A stretch of 29,292 bases of DNA. Origin: Terana coerulea. Its lineage: Eukaryota > Basidiomycota > Agaricomycetes > Polyporales > Phanerochaetaceae. The notes beneath the pieces are model-generated. The model was not told the origin of the DNA and ran no database searches. It saw only the letters and a program-made list of their open reading frames with translations. Below are positions 19,885 to 28,647 of the stretch, piece after piece. A program made the translations under genes and the position numbers. Numbering within the stretch: the first letter of the stretch is position 1; each line of letters begins with the position of its first letter. The stretch lies in contig JAKOGH010000934.1 of the NCBI GenBank assembly GCA_024811115.1, forward strand, positions 1 to 29,292, in the 5' to 3' direction.

Positions 19885-20241
19885 TAGTGATAGGCAGGGG
19901 TTTACAAGCCCTCGAAGGGTTAAGGGTAAGGGTATGAAGGGTAAGGGTAAGGGTTGGGAAAAGTTAGCCCTTGTCTGGCAGGGGTTTGCATTCAAATAGC
20001 AGATGTGTTGCTAGATAGAGCTACAAGTGTTGTGAGTGCTTTCATATCAATGCAAGCTACTCAAATAGAAGGCTGACATTATGATTGAATGAAAAAAGCA
20101 CTCAAAGCACCATTTTCTGCCCATTTTGGCAAGGGTTTGAAGGGTAACCCCAACCCTTACCCTTCATGAGGGTAAGGGTTTTGAAGGGTAAGGATAAGGG
20201 TTAGCCTCTAAGCATGGAGGGTTTACCCTTGCCAATCACTA
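19885..20241 (-). mobile_element. hAT-like MITE, copy 3 (inverted, more diverged)
   Basis: 357 bp in the opposite orientation to copies 1 and 2. It starts TAGTGATAGGCAGGGG and ends GCCAATCACTA. The perfect 8-bp duplication GGAAAAAC flanks it at 19877-19884 and 20242-20249. It shares the CCCTTA-type blocks and the CATGGAGGGTTTACCCTTGC end with the other copies, but its middle differs more. It is inserted in the left inverted-repeat arm of the surrounding block. Confidence 0.9.
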
Positions 20242-20249
20242 GGAAAAAC

Positions 20250-21150
20250 CCCTCCTTCTAATCTGTGGTTTATACTTCTTTTTTAGTGCTAAGTTGTCTA
20301 TTATGCTCTTTTCTACTTTTTGTGAAAATGCTTTTTTAAAATATAGCTCATTTAGCTAATTTACCTCTATTAGCTTGCTAAACAGTTTTTGCCTTTTTAA
20401 CATTCTAACCCGCTACTTGTTAGTGGCTTTTTATCACCTAACTGACTTTTCATCACTTACCAATGCCTTATTACATGCTTTCATTAGCTTATTTACTAAG
20501 TTTCTTTTTGCCTAATTATCAAAATAAGGTCTTTGGGGACAGCGCGGGCACTCGCGCATAACGTTGAGGAGGGTAAAGATGTGATGGCGTGCAGCACCCA
20601 AGAGGGTGCAAACGTGTGAGGAATAGGTACAAGTATGTGAGTGACCTATATACACTACAAGTGGTGTCCGTGCAGTAAGCATAGTAACGATACCTTAATA
20701 ACACTAAAATACCGAAATCTGACACTAATTTCTCACTATGTCATGTTTTATCAATAGTTTATCATTATCTTCTTACTTATTTGCTTGTTATTTGTGCTAC
20801 ATTTACAACATTACTTAGAGCTTATGACACTTATTTTGCTGTTGCTTTTATTTATTATTTAAACTCTTATTATTATATTGTTTTCAGCTAATTTAGTTCT
20901 TTCCCTCGCTTTTTTGCTAATCAGCTAATATACATACTTATACCATTACACTTTTAGAGTTAATACAGCTCTATATAACTGCCAAAAAGGAGCTGCTTAT
21001 GTTTGAATTGTCTATTTTTAAAAAATATGACAGCTACAATTGTACAACAAGTTGTAATCACTTTTAAATATTATAACAGCTCTAAAAGAGTGACTGATCC
21101 ATTCTGTATGTTTTTGTTAATGGGTTGGGCTAAAAAGGACAATTATAAAA
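20250..21150. other. AT-rich non-coding zone
   Basis: The sequence is strongly AT-rich, with many T runs and recurring TTAGCTAATTTAGC-like words, unlike the surrounding DNA of mixed composition. A patch of higher GC at about 20525-20690 interrupts it and may be a small insertion, but I found no flanking repeat. No gene is supported. Confidence 0.6.
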
Positions 21151-21162
21151 CACAAACACAAT

Positions 21163-21234
21163 GCACACATACGGACTCGAACCCAGGACCACCTCAGTTA
21201 ACTACCCGAAGGTTAACAACTGCACCATAGTGGC
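21163..21234 (-). repeat. tRNA-like segment with Pol III A and B boxes (SINE head or dead tRNA)
   Basis: On the minus strand, box A TGGTGCAGTTG (21217-21227) and a perfect box B GGTTCGAGTCC (21173-21183) are 33 nt apart. A GTTAAC...GTTAAC stem with a CTTCGGGTA loop sits where an anticodon arm would be. The acceptor stem (GCCACTA against the expected 3' partner) and most of the T stem do not pair, and the D arm is too short. It is not a working tRNA. It is either a SINE promoter head or a decayed tRNA gene. Confidence 0.5.
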
Positions 21235-21589
21235 TTGATTTTGTCCTTGCACACATCATTTATGACCTACCAGGCCTGTTGAAGGCCTCAACGCTCTCTG
21301 AAGCCTTCGTGTTTGGCATCACCTTCATCCCCTCAGTCCCCCATCTCTAACCGACGTCAGCTGCGTCGCGATCACCTACCACGCACCCCACCAGGACCCA
21401 AGCGACACTTCACGGCAACGGAGGGCCAGGTGATGGATAGAGCAAGGCCGTGAAGGGAGGGGCTCCCTACAAACGGTGACGTGGCCGTCTCACCGCATCC
21501 ACCGCTGCTACCTGAACCGTCCACGGCCGTGCATGCACGGCTTATGATGGTGGTTTTATAAGTAGGCACCACACAGCCCCCTGGAGTAA

Positions 21590-22200
21590 CGAATGACGCA
21601 CGCGAACGCCCGCATAGTCAAGCACGACACATGCCCAACGCCGGCAGGCGAGTGCGACGCCAACGCACGAAGCCGGCGCGCACGACACGACGCATACACA
21701 ACAGCGGCACAACGACGCACACACGGTGGTAACGGACGCGTACAACGCCAACGCCGGGCGTGGGACGTGGTAAAGCACGGCACGCGAGGCCAACGTAGGC
21801 GAGCGCACCGCCTACAAAGGCCGACGACGACCCAGAACCAGGGCAGCAAGATATAGGCGTGACGCCGAAGAATGCAGCACGCGACCATGCCCACGCCGGG
21901 CGCGACGTGGCAGCACAACGCTGCAGACTGACGCAGCGAGCGCGACACCGACGCACAAGAGCCGGCGCCGGTGCCGACGGACGCGCACCACGCCAACGCT
22001 GGTGCACGAGACGTGGCAGCACGCATGCGCAGGCCGACGTAGGCAAGCGCCGACACAGGGCCAGCGCACGACGCGAGAACCAGGGCAGTGACCTACACAA
22101 GCGCGATGCCAACGAGTGCAGCACACGACCACGCCAGCGCCAACGCTGGAACATGGTGAAGCACGACGTGCGTAGACTGATGCTGGTGAGTGCCTCTCGT
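21590..22200. repeat. GC- and CG-rich minisatellite-like tandem repeat
   Basis: Diverged units recur about every 242-245 bp. AGAACCAGGGCAG occurs at 21834 and 22076. GCCAACGTAGGCGAGCGC near 21788 returns as GCCGACGTAGGCAAGCGC near 22033. The words ACGCCAACGC and GACGTGG recur inside units as well. Very rich in CG dinucleotides. Long open frames on the minus strand here are Arg/Cys/Ala-rich artefacts of composition. Confidence 0.65.
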
Positions 22201-22647
22201 CAGAAGGGGCTGGTGCATGACATGAGGGCAGGGTAGTGGTGTATGTCAGCATGTTATCGACAAATACAACACACAGGCAAGTATGGCACCTGGTATGCAG
22301 GCTTATCTGCACAGTATGAGTAGTTTGGTGTATTAGGTAGTTTAGTTTTGTATGTAGATAACCAAACATGAAATGTAATGTATCAGTCCAGATCAGCAAG
22401 GGATTTCTCAGACGACTAGTCAAGCAGTAGTGGCATTATAGCTGCATGTAAGGAACAAAATAGGACAGTAAGAAACAGAATAGCAGAGAAGTAGTGCTAA
22501 TTGCCCTAATATATGGGAACAATTAAGACAATTAGCAAAGGACCTCACTAAACTGCCTTATTGGCCTTATGCACCTATTTATCTAATTGTGTTACTTTGA
22601 TGCTTATGTGCAATGAATTAGTGCTTATTAGCAGGCATTAGGTAGAA
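22201..22647. other. AT-rich right arm of the non-coding block
   Basis: About 450 bp without a supported gene. The base composition returns to AT-rich after the GC core, with repeated CAATTAG/CTAATTG words near 22500-22600. It leads into the right inverted-repeat boundary at about 22648-22671. Confidence 0.45.
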
Positions 22648-22671
22648 ATAGTAGAGGGGGTTTTTTCAGAT

Positions 22672-23450
22672 GTAGGTCGCATGGACATCGTATATTGCAT
22701 TGCTTTGGAGGGTTGGGGTTGGTCCCAGAGGCGATGTGCTGTGCCGATCGCTCTTCTCTGTCGTCGAAGCTTGTCTGTGCCTCGCGTTTGTGCTGTCATG
22801 CGTAACACGAGCGTGTCTGCTTGACATGTCTCTGATTCAAAGCCGCATATGCATTGCATTATTACCAGAGCTTCCAAGCTGCTTCCGTTCGCGATACCAG
22901 TGCCGTTCTAGCCAGCATCAGATGAAGAGCATCTGTCTTTCTACTGAACATGAGCAAACGTGCATCTCAAGCAGTGGAGAGTCCGTACTCACCGGGAGAA
23001 GTGTATAATTTTCAAGTTGGAACTGCAGACTGAAATCAAGCTAGAATGAGCGTCACTAATAGCGATTCATGCTCATTGCTGAGTCAAAATCTCTACTCAC
23101 CAAAGCGACAACCAACCGCCATAGCCTGAGGATACAATATAGTTTTTATGAGCTGTTCGGCTGGCGACTTAAACAGGATGCGGTGTGCAAGTCCTTCGTG
23201 GCACCTCTTCCGCGAACAGCTTCTCACCGGCAGTCATCCGCCTGGCACTTGTACCTGAGATTCAGGAATTTAACGAGGATCTCAGCGGCGACGTCAAGAT
23301 GCTGTGTATGTACTAGCTCAAAAGACTCCGCACAGCCTAAGACATACATGTATGCGCCACGCAGCCCGTCAATCGACTCCGTTCTTCCGAGTTGGGTCGG
23401 GGATACGTAGTTAGCCACTATGGTGAGTCGAGCCAGCGATGAAAGTGCCA
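22672..23450 (-). CDS. Unidentified intron-containing gene fragment
   Basis: On the minus strand an exon ending at 23228 reads NYVSPTQLGRTESIDGLRGA, YMYVLGCAESFELVHTQHLD, VAAEILVKFLNLRYKCQADD. A GTGAGA donor (23227) and a CTCAG acceptor (23126) follow. Two very short exons are then possible (23101-23125 and 22993-23029), each with good GTGAGT donors. A last open frame at 22638-22877 runs through FESETCQADTLVLRMTAQ. I do not recognise a family. Codon-level coherence and repeated consensus splice sites argue that the first exon is real; the rest of the model is weak. The gene's 3' end may be cut by the inverted-repeat block at 22671. Confidence 0.4.
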
Positions 23451-23726
23451 GTCTTCTTAGGCCAGAGAGTTTGTGAACCGGTAAGGGGAGAGCGTGTCAG
23501 AGAGCAAACGGCAAGCAGGAGAGCAATCTTTGGCAGTGATGACATATTCCCACGGTTAGTGGTAAGTAATGCATAGTACTACTAGTTTCTAGCTACTCAG
23601 CAAAAACATTCCTCTTTAAAGTAGTATGTAATTAGTCTGGCGGTGTTTGACCTAATTGTATAGCGGGGCTATGAAATAGTGAGCTGCACAAGCCATTGCT
23701 GAAAGATGCTTGAGCCACTGGCAAGC

Positions 23727-24017
23727 TCATGAGAGGTTGGTTACTGGCGCCGCCGACCTTGACAAGGTTAAGGCGGATGCTGCCGTATCATGTATAAGCT
23801 TCCGTCCTCGCTCTATCCATTCGTAGAGGAGAATGGTCCCGACTTCCCATGAAGTTATGTTAAAGTTATACGCAGGACGTTCAAATTTATTAAAAGAGGA
23901 TTTTCGCCATTTTGTGAAACCATCAACATAAACCCAGATGGAGGCATGAATGATTATTCCCAGAGATTTGAACAGAAATCCAAATTTACAACACATGAAC
24001 CCTTCTAGAATATGCAT
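23727..24017 (-). CDS. Unidentified open frame
   Basis: A 96-codon minus-strand frame reading MHILEGFMCCKFGFLFKSLG, ASIWVYVDGFTKWRKSSFNK, SWEVGTILLYEWIERGRKLI. The middle looks protein-like (YVDGFTKWRK, EVGTILLYEWIERG), but no family is recognised and no signal peptide is clear. It may be an exon of a larger gene shared with 22672-23450. The local sequence is AT-rich. Confidence 0.3.
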   Translation of the reverse strand: MHILEGFMCCKFGFLFKSLGIIIHASIWVYVDGFTKWRKSSFNKFERPAYNFNITSWEVGTILLYEWIERGRKLIHDTAASALTLSRSAAPVTNLS

Positions 24018-24141
24018 ATTGATGAGCCGACGTAGACGTTTTGCTTTAGTGCGCTCAGGAGGGACGAGAATAGGGTTGTTGGTGGCCGACCCAGCCCGTC
24101 TCTCATGTTAGCCACAGCATGTTCGTAAGGAGCACAACCAC

Positions 24142-24942
24142 CTACTCTGCAAAGAGCCTAGAGTCGTCGCTGATGCACCCTTCCTGGCTCCCACCAGCAA
24201 GTTCAACACAGTTCACGAAAGAAGCGGTGACCAAACCAGCCTGTAGCAAGGTGGCATTGAGCGCTAAAGCGTCAGCCTGAAAGCGGGAGAAGAGGTGTAA
24301 AAGGGGCGTACAGAACTCCAGTGTGTTAAGGGAGGCGTTTGCCCAGTAGACTTCACAGGTGCCAAGGGCGAATGCCTGGAAGGTGTTGGACCCAGTAGTA
24401 AACGCCTCATCTGCACCATTTTTACATTAGTGCACCTCGAACAGTGGCTATACCGCAAGCCCACTTACTGCCTAAGCTCTGCAGGGCCTCGGCGAGAGGT
24501 GCAGTCGCTGGACGTGGGCGAGCTAGAGCGTGATCGCTAGCAGAACTTGGGCTCATTGCCTACCGCTGGTGAGACAAAGGTCAACGTCCGGCACTGCACC
24601 GCAGTGCGCTGCGCAGACTCACACAAAACGTTGCATTCGTTGAGGATCTGCTGCGCATTGAGATCCCTGCTGCCGGAGTCACTCGCGCGAGCACTTGTCG
24701 TGCCGGGAGGACGGAGTGCGGAGGGCCCCCTCGGGGCACTGTAATTGGTGTGGTGGACCCCACCAGCGAGCATCTCTTGGTGGACGACAGTTGCGCCGCA
24801 GGCCAGCGGCCCTAACAAGGATCGTCAGTCGTCTGGTGAGGTGTACAGTGGCAGAGCAACACATACTAAAGCCAGGCATCATGGTGGCTGAGACAGCCGC
24901 AGCGAAAGCGAAGGCGGTGAGAGTAGATTTGACAGCGAGCAT
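24142..24942 (-). CDS. Small secreted protein, 4-exon model
   Basis: The ATG at 24942 opens a strong signal peptide, MLAVKSTLTAFAFAAAVSA. Exon 1 (24867-24942) ends at a GTATGT donor. The 55-nt intron 24812-24866 rejoins in frame as MPGFRPLACGATVV. Exon 2 continues with MLAGGVHHTNYSAPRG and LNAQQILNECNVL. A 3' exon (24142-24410), after a 58-nt intron (24411-24468, GTAAGT...GTGCAG), reads NEAFTTGSNTFQAFALGTCE, LEFCTPLLHLFSRFQADAL, AGLVTASFVNCVELAGG and ends at a TAG. Frame requires one more intron inside exon 2; a consensus GTGAGT after ECNVL is the best donor, with the acceptor uncertain. Without it, translation stops at 24537, giving about 116 residues; with it, roughly 185. Family not recognised; cysteines are scattered through the mature part. 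Confidence 0.62.
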
Positions 24943-25040
24943 GTCAGGAGTGGAGGGGTGAGCTTGAAAAGAGGTGGTTCCTAGGCCAAGCGAAATTGAA
25001 GAGCTGCTGAAGCTGCTGGCGAGCAGCAGCGGCCGCGGCG

Positions 25041-25047
25041 CTTTATA
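25041..25047 (-). promoter_or_regulatory. TATA box of the secreted-protein gene
   Basis: TATAAAG on the minus strand, in GAGCTATAAAGCGCC, lies about 100 bp upstream of the start codon at 24942. The leader between them is pyrimidine-rich toward the ATG. Confidence 0.55.
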
Positions 25048-25059
25048 GCTCGCATCCTG

Positions 25060-25617
25060 CAGCAATTCCTAGTCCGGCACAGCACATGTAGAGGACATCT
25101 GCTCCCGTAGCGTCCGCTTTTAGCAGTGCGTCGTTTTGTTGCAGACCATGGCAATTTTGTTCGGCATCATGCCTTGTAGAGCAGGCGCAATGTTACAATA
25201 TCCCGTATGGCTGCAAGTGGTACTCTGGACTGGAGATGATCTTGAGAAGTTTCCCTTGTTCAATGGTCAGGGGAAGTTTTACCATGCATAACTGCCCGTA
25301 GTGCGTGGGGAGAGGATATGGGAAGCATTGTGGCTGGGTAGCGAATGGAGTTTCCATTGAGGAGCGAGTTCGCTCTGGATCTTCGTTACTCGGTTGATGT
25401 GATGAGTCAAAAACTACTTCATGGCTGACAAATACACTCGGTAGTTGATTTGGGGACCATGCATGTTGGATTAAATCCCTTTCTAGGTAGCCCAGTAGTG
25501 CAATGCTACTGCAATTCGCAAGCAGTTGGCCATGGGTTTGTTCTAGCCTCTACCGGATGTAGTTTCTTTGGCTTCCGGTGAGAATGCAAGCCATGAAGCA
25601 TGATAAAATGTTCATAC
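25060..25617. other. Intergenic region upstream of the secreted-protein gene
   Basis: About 560 bp with no supported gene. No repeat boundary or RNA-like structure was seen. It separates two minus-strand coding-like regions and probably holds the distal promoter of the gene starting at 24942. Confidence 0.4.
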
Positions 25618-26690
25618 TCACCGGGACTGAGGACAGATAATGCGCCACATACTCCAGACAATCACGCTGGCACCCGCAAATCTAAGAGCATTTACATTTA
25701 CTAAGCCTGTATCTGCACTTCCGCACAGACCAAGGTGGTTGGCAGAAGGCTGAGAGAGCCCGCCGGCAAGTTTCCACTCGCGGATTGTTGGACAATATTT
25801 GGCCGTAAGGGGTAGCTGCGGCACGAGGAAGAACTCCGAGTCTTTGTGGCACTGCTTCGCAAATTGCGACTCTGATGAGCTGTCAGTCGAAACTCTAACG
25901 GAGGCCAGGCCTCGTACTTACCGATTGAGTATGTCTTGCTTACAACCATAGAGACCGCATAGTACAGTTAACCTCTGAGTTTCATTTGTTGAGGTCGATG
26001 CTCACTAGATGGACCTTGTTGGAGATCTTTGACTGGAGATCCACCAAGAGTCGCCACAGTCCACTTGGGAGCACGGTAGCATAACAGATTGTGTGAACTA
26101 AGGTTAGCCGAGAGAAGTACAGGGCGGCGTACGGATGCCTGGAATGGACATGTCTTCGGCGGCAAGGGTATGTTCCCGCAGATCCTGGCATCGCATGAAT
26201 AGCGGCCCGAATGTCTTGTCACACCTTCCCATAACACTTGACATATGCAGTAAGCTCGGAAAGCTATCCCGACGTGCGAAAAGCAGAACTGTACGTCACC
26301 TGTGCAAGCGACCATCGAAAGCGGCAACACACGAACGGACGAATGTTACCTCAGCTTCAATGGCGGGCTTGCCATGCCCATTCACAGCACTGTGCGGCAA
26401 GCACTTGCAATCTTCAAAGCTTTCCCGCAGTGATTCCCCCCTCTCCGAACAAGGTGAGCTGCTAACGGCTTGCCACAAATGTTATAGCACAAGATGGTGT
26501 AAATGGTGGTTAACGCTGAACGTTGCAATTGAACGTAGAAGGTGGCCCAGGGGTGTTCGGACCTGGATCGGACCGGCCGCGGCCGAACTGACTGCCTGTA
26601 AGCCAAGCGCCTGTGAGTGCGTGACAGCCAAGCAACAGCCAAGTCTTTTTGCTCTTTACCTGGTGTAGCGACTTCTCGAAATATCACACG
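25618..26690 (-). CDS. Unidentified intron-containing coding-like region
   Basis: The clearest exon (about 25626-25876) reads FAKQCHKDSEFFLVPQLPLT, AKYCPTIREWKLAGGLSQPS, GLVNVNALRFAGASVIVWSM. It is preceded by a 48-nt intron-like segment (GTAAGT...CATCAG) joining from VVSKTYSI, and ends at a consensus GTGAGT after CPQSR. Upstream, 25982-26190 gives RRHVHSRHPYAALYFSRLTL and LPSGLWRLLVDLQSKISNK, and about 26300-26470 gives CLPHSAVNGHGKPAIEAE before a GTAACA donor. These look like exons of one or more genes in different frames. I recognise no family. The region ends just before the MULE at 26709. Confidence 0.38.
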
Positions 26691-26708
26691 GAAATCATAC
26701 GTAAATGG

Positions 26709-26864
26709 TAGGCTCGTTCCCTGCCGCTACGGGCCACCGGACCGGAGGGGGCTGCGGGTCACCGAAGCGGCTGGGATATTCCGTCGCCATAACATGCACC
26801 CCCTTTAGCGCCCGCCAAGAGTGCAGATGCGTCGGACTTAGCGAAATCGCGCGAAGGGCTCTCA
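26709..26864 (+). repeat. Left TIR of the MULE
   Basis: Starts TAGGCTCGTTCCCTG. The outer half is clearly diverged from the right arm, but CTGGGATAT and the 61-bp core (GCACCCCCTTT, GCAGATGCGTCGGACTTAGC, GAAATCGCGCG) are strongly conserved. Homology fades after CTCTCAG at about 26864. Confidence 0.8.
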
Positions 26865-27161
26865 GACACGAAATCCAGTACCTATCCAGCGCAACCCTCC
26901 GGAAACCAAAATAAACATCATAGATCACTTGTACAACATTATAAAAGCCATTTCTACCAGTATTTGTACAGCTCTGCAGGATATTGATATGGGAATGGCT
27001 GATTTTGGGGCTGCGGGACGGACGCAGAGGCGAGCTCTGGTGCAGGTGGCAGAGAACTTGAGGGCTGTGGTGCGTAGAATGAGGCCTGTTGTGTGGAATG
27101 ATGGGACATAGAGTACGTGGGACTGTGGGCTGGCATTGGATGGTGATAGACGGCCTCTTCG
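26865..27161. other. MULE interior upstream of the DUF6589 exons
   Basis: No clear gene. A 60-codon minus-strand frame at 26954-27136 is rich in Pro, Ser, Gln and Tyr (PAHSPTYSMSHHSTQQASFY) and looks like a disordered protein segment. A plus-strand frame at 26929-27111 overlaps it. Neither has a recognised domain. Confidence 0.35.
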
Positions 27162-27217
27162 GTACGTCTTATTCCGCTCTCAAGCTGTCTGTTGTAACCT
27201 AATCATCGTTCTATCAG

Positions 27218-28151
27218 GCGTATTATCCTGAACAACTGGTTGGTCAACACAACAGGACGCCCGAACGGGTTCATCCCCGTTTATTTGCTTCAAGAACACA
27301 TGAATCGGTGGATAAAGGTGCGTTTGCAAACCTGTAGCTAGCCCTGCAAATCGCTCACCATAGCGGTAGACTATATACCAGGCGCAAGGTAGCGGTGCAT
27401 CATGGGAATGGCTGCACATGCTGTCCCCGTGTGTCACAATTCTTCGGCAGCTCGCGGAACGAATGAATGACACTCTCGGCTCAAGGCAAGGCAAGAAACA
27501 TCACTCCCCAGACCTGTCCGAGGACATCAGCCACCTTCTCAAGTCGCTGGCGGAACGCCGTGTATACGCTCTGGACCTTGGGCGCACTATCGAGGGCTTG
27601 AGAAGGCAGTCGTCCCGGACGCACTTCTGCAAGGGTTTATTGATCTTGCCGGCCCCCTGCGCGAATACAACCCTCTATTCGTGCGATTACGCGACCGCCG
27701 GAAGCTCACGCCGCTCATTGGAAAACCGCTTATGCAGGTCAACGTCGCCGCGCTTGACAAAACTCAAACTCAATCATCTGGCAGCACGACGTTCTCCGCC
27801 TCAGACATGCAAGTTGATCCCATTCCCCTGCGTGCCGACAACTCACTGTCCTTCGTCGACCTCAATGATCCTGTACAGGCCCCCGTTCCTCCTCCTATGG
27901 CGACCTCTCAGCAGCCCACCATCGACGCCGAGAATGCTGCTGACAGTGCCAGCAATTCCGGTAGCGAATCGGACTCTAGCGGTGAAGTTCCTTTGTCACC
28001 GTCGCGCTCTGTAGCTTCATCGGGTCTTAGCCAGAGCAGCGACGAAGACGAGCATCTGGTGTACAGCCATGAGGATTGGGACAGGTTATTAGAGCACGAG
28101 GACGTATTCAGCCTGGATACTTGGGAAGATGTTGCTTTTGACATGGATTGA
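27218..28151 (+). pseudogene. DUF6589 protein, C-terminal remnant
   Basis: A first exon (27218-27317) preceded by an acceptor (TATCAG) reads RIILNNWLVNTTGRPNGFIP and LLQEHMNRWIK. A 64-nt intron (27318-27381) follows. The next exon reads AQGSGASWEWLHMLSPCV, LRQLAERMNDTLGSRQGKKH, LSEDISHLLKSLAERRVYAL. These are characteristic of the DUF6589 C-terminal region of Agaricomycete proteins, including the NNWLxNxTG, WxW and GxxHxSxDLxxDI-like signatures. A one-base frameshift near 27600 leads to FIDLAGPLREYNPLFVRLRD and a Ser/Asp/Glu-rich tail ending EDVAFDMD at the TGA 28149-28151. The N-terminal bulk of the domain is absent. Function of the family is unknown. It lies wholly inside the MULE. Confidence 0.76.
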
Positions 28152-28223
28152 TACATGTACGTAGGCTAGGTACAAAGAATGGCTGGGACTGAAGCTAGGA
28201 GACGGGCTTGCTCTATCTACTGA

Positions 28224-28540
28224 CTGAGAGCAGAACGCGCGATTTCGCTAAGTCCGACGCATCTGCAGTCTTGGCTGGCGCTAAAAGGGGGTGCATGGTT
28301 TGGGGCCCGGGATATCCCAGTCCGTTCGCAAGCTCACGTCCTTCGGAGGTCCGCCGGCCCGGACCTTCCCGTTCTGAGGGAACCAAGGACCAGTGAATTT
28401 CGCGAACGGTACAGGTAAGCGAGTCTATCCCAGTCCGTTCGCAAGCTCACGTCCTTCGGAGGTCCGCCGGCCCGGACCTTCCCGTTCTGAGGGAACCAAG
28501 GACCAGTGAATTTCGCGAACGGTACAGGTAAGCGAGTCTA
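28224..28540 (-). repeat. Right TIR of the MULE, with internal tandem duplication
   Basis: The inner core (28236-28297) matches the left TIR at high identity. The outer part contains two perfect 113-bp copies, 28313-28425 and 28426-28538, each from TATCCCAGTCCG to AAGCGAGTC. The arm is therefore longer than the left one. Confidence 0.85.
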
Positions 28541-28549
28541 CGTAAATGG

Positions 28550-28647
28550 GTAGGAATAGACTCCTTTCGACCCTGATGATCGGGAGTAATTATTGGTACA
28601 AATTATCAGTTGTATGTTACATGATATAGTCCGCGGGGTGTCATTAG
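28550..28647. other. Spacer between the MULE and the last gene
   Basis: About 100 bp without coding signs. It contains the 3' end of the minus-strand gene that stops at 28648. AT-rich around 28580-28630. Confidence 0.45.

Larger units (their letters stand above)
19875..22671. mobile_element. Unclassified non-coding block bounded by imperfect inverted repeats
   Basis: With MITE copy 3 and one duplication ignored, the left boundary reads CATCTGGAAAAACCCCTCC. The right boundary (about 22648-22671) read in reverse complement is CATCTGAAAAAACCCCCTC. The two agree over roughly 19 of 24 positions. No coding sequence inside is convincing. The block has its own layout: AT-rich arms, a tRNA-like piece and a GC-rich repeat core. 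It separates the Plavaka core from whatever lay upstream. If it is a transposon, the target duplication is at most 2 bp (AT). The boundaries are an inference from one pair of short repeats. Confidence 0.42.
26709..28540 (+). mobile_element. Mutator-like element (MULE) with long TIRs, carrying a DUF6589 fragment
   Basis: 1832 bp, flanked by a perfect 9-bp duplication CGTAAATGG (26700-26708 and 28541-28549). The ends are TAGGCTCG on the left and, in reverse complement, TAGACTCG on the right. Long terminal inverted repeats (about 156 bp on the left) include a 61-bp core at 26793-26853 that matches the reverse complement of 28236-28297 with three substitutions and one indel. Long TIRs plus a 9-bp duplication are the Mutator pattern. 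No MULE transposase was recognised, so the copy is non-autonomous. The outer part of the right TIR is duplicated in tandem. Confidence 0.83.

Noticed and set aside
20250..21150. Mitochondrial DNA insertion
   Set aside because: The AT-rich composition is suggestive, but no mitochondrial gene or tRNA was recognised.
21163..21234. Functional tRNA gene
   Set aside because: A and B boxes fit, but the acceptor stem, D arm and T stem do not pair.
21542..22423. Long overlapping minus-strand open frames rich in Arg, Cys and Ala
   Set aside because: They lie in the CG-rich tandem repeat, are open in several frames at once, and have no domain character; composition explains them.
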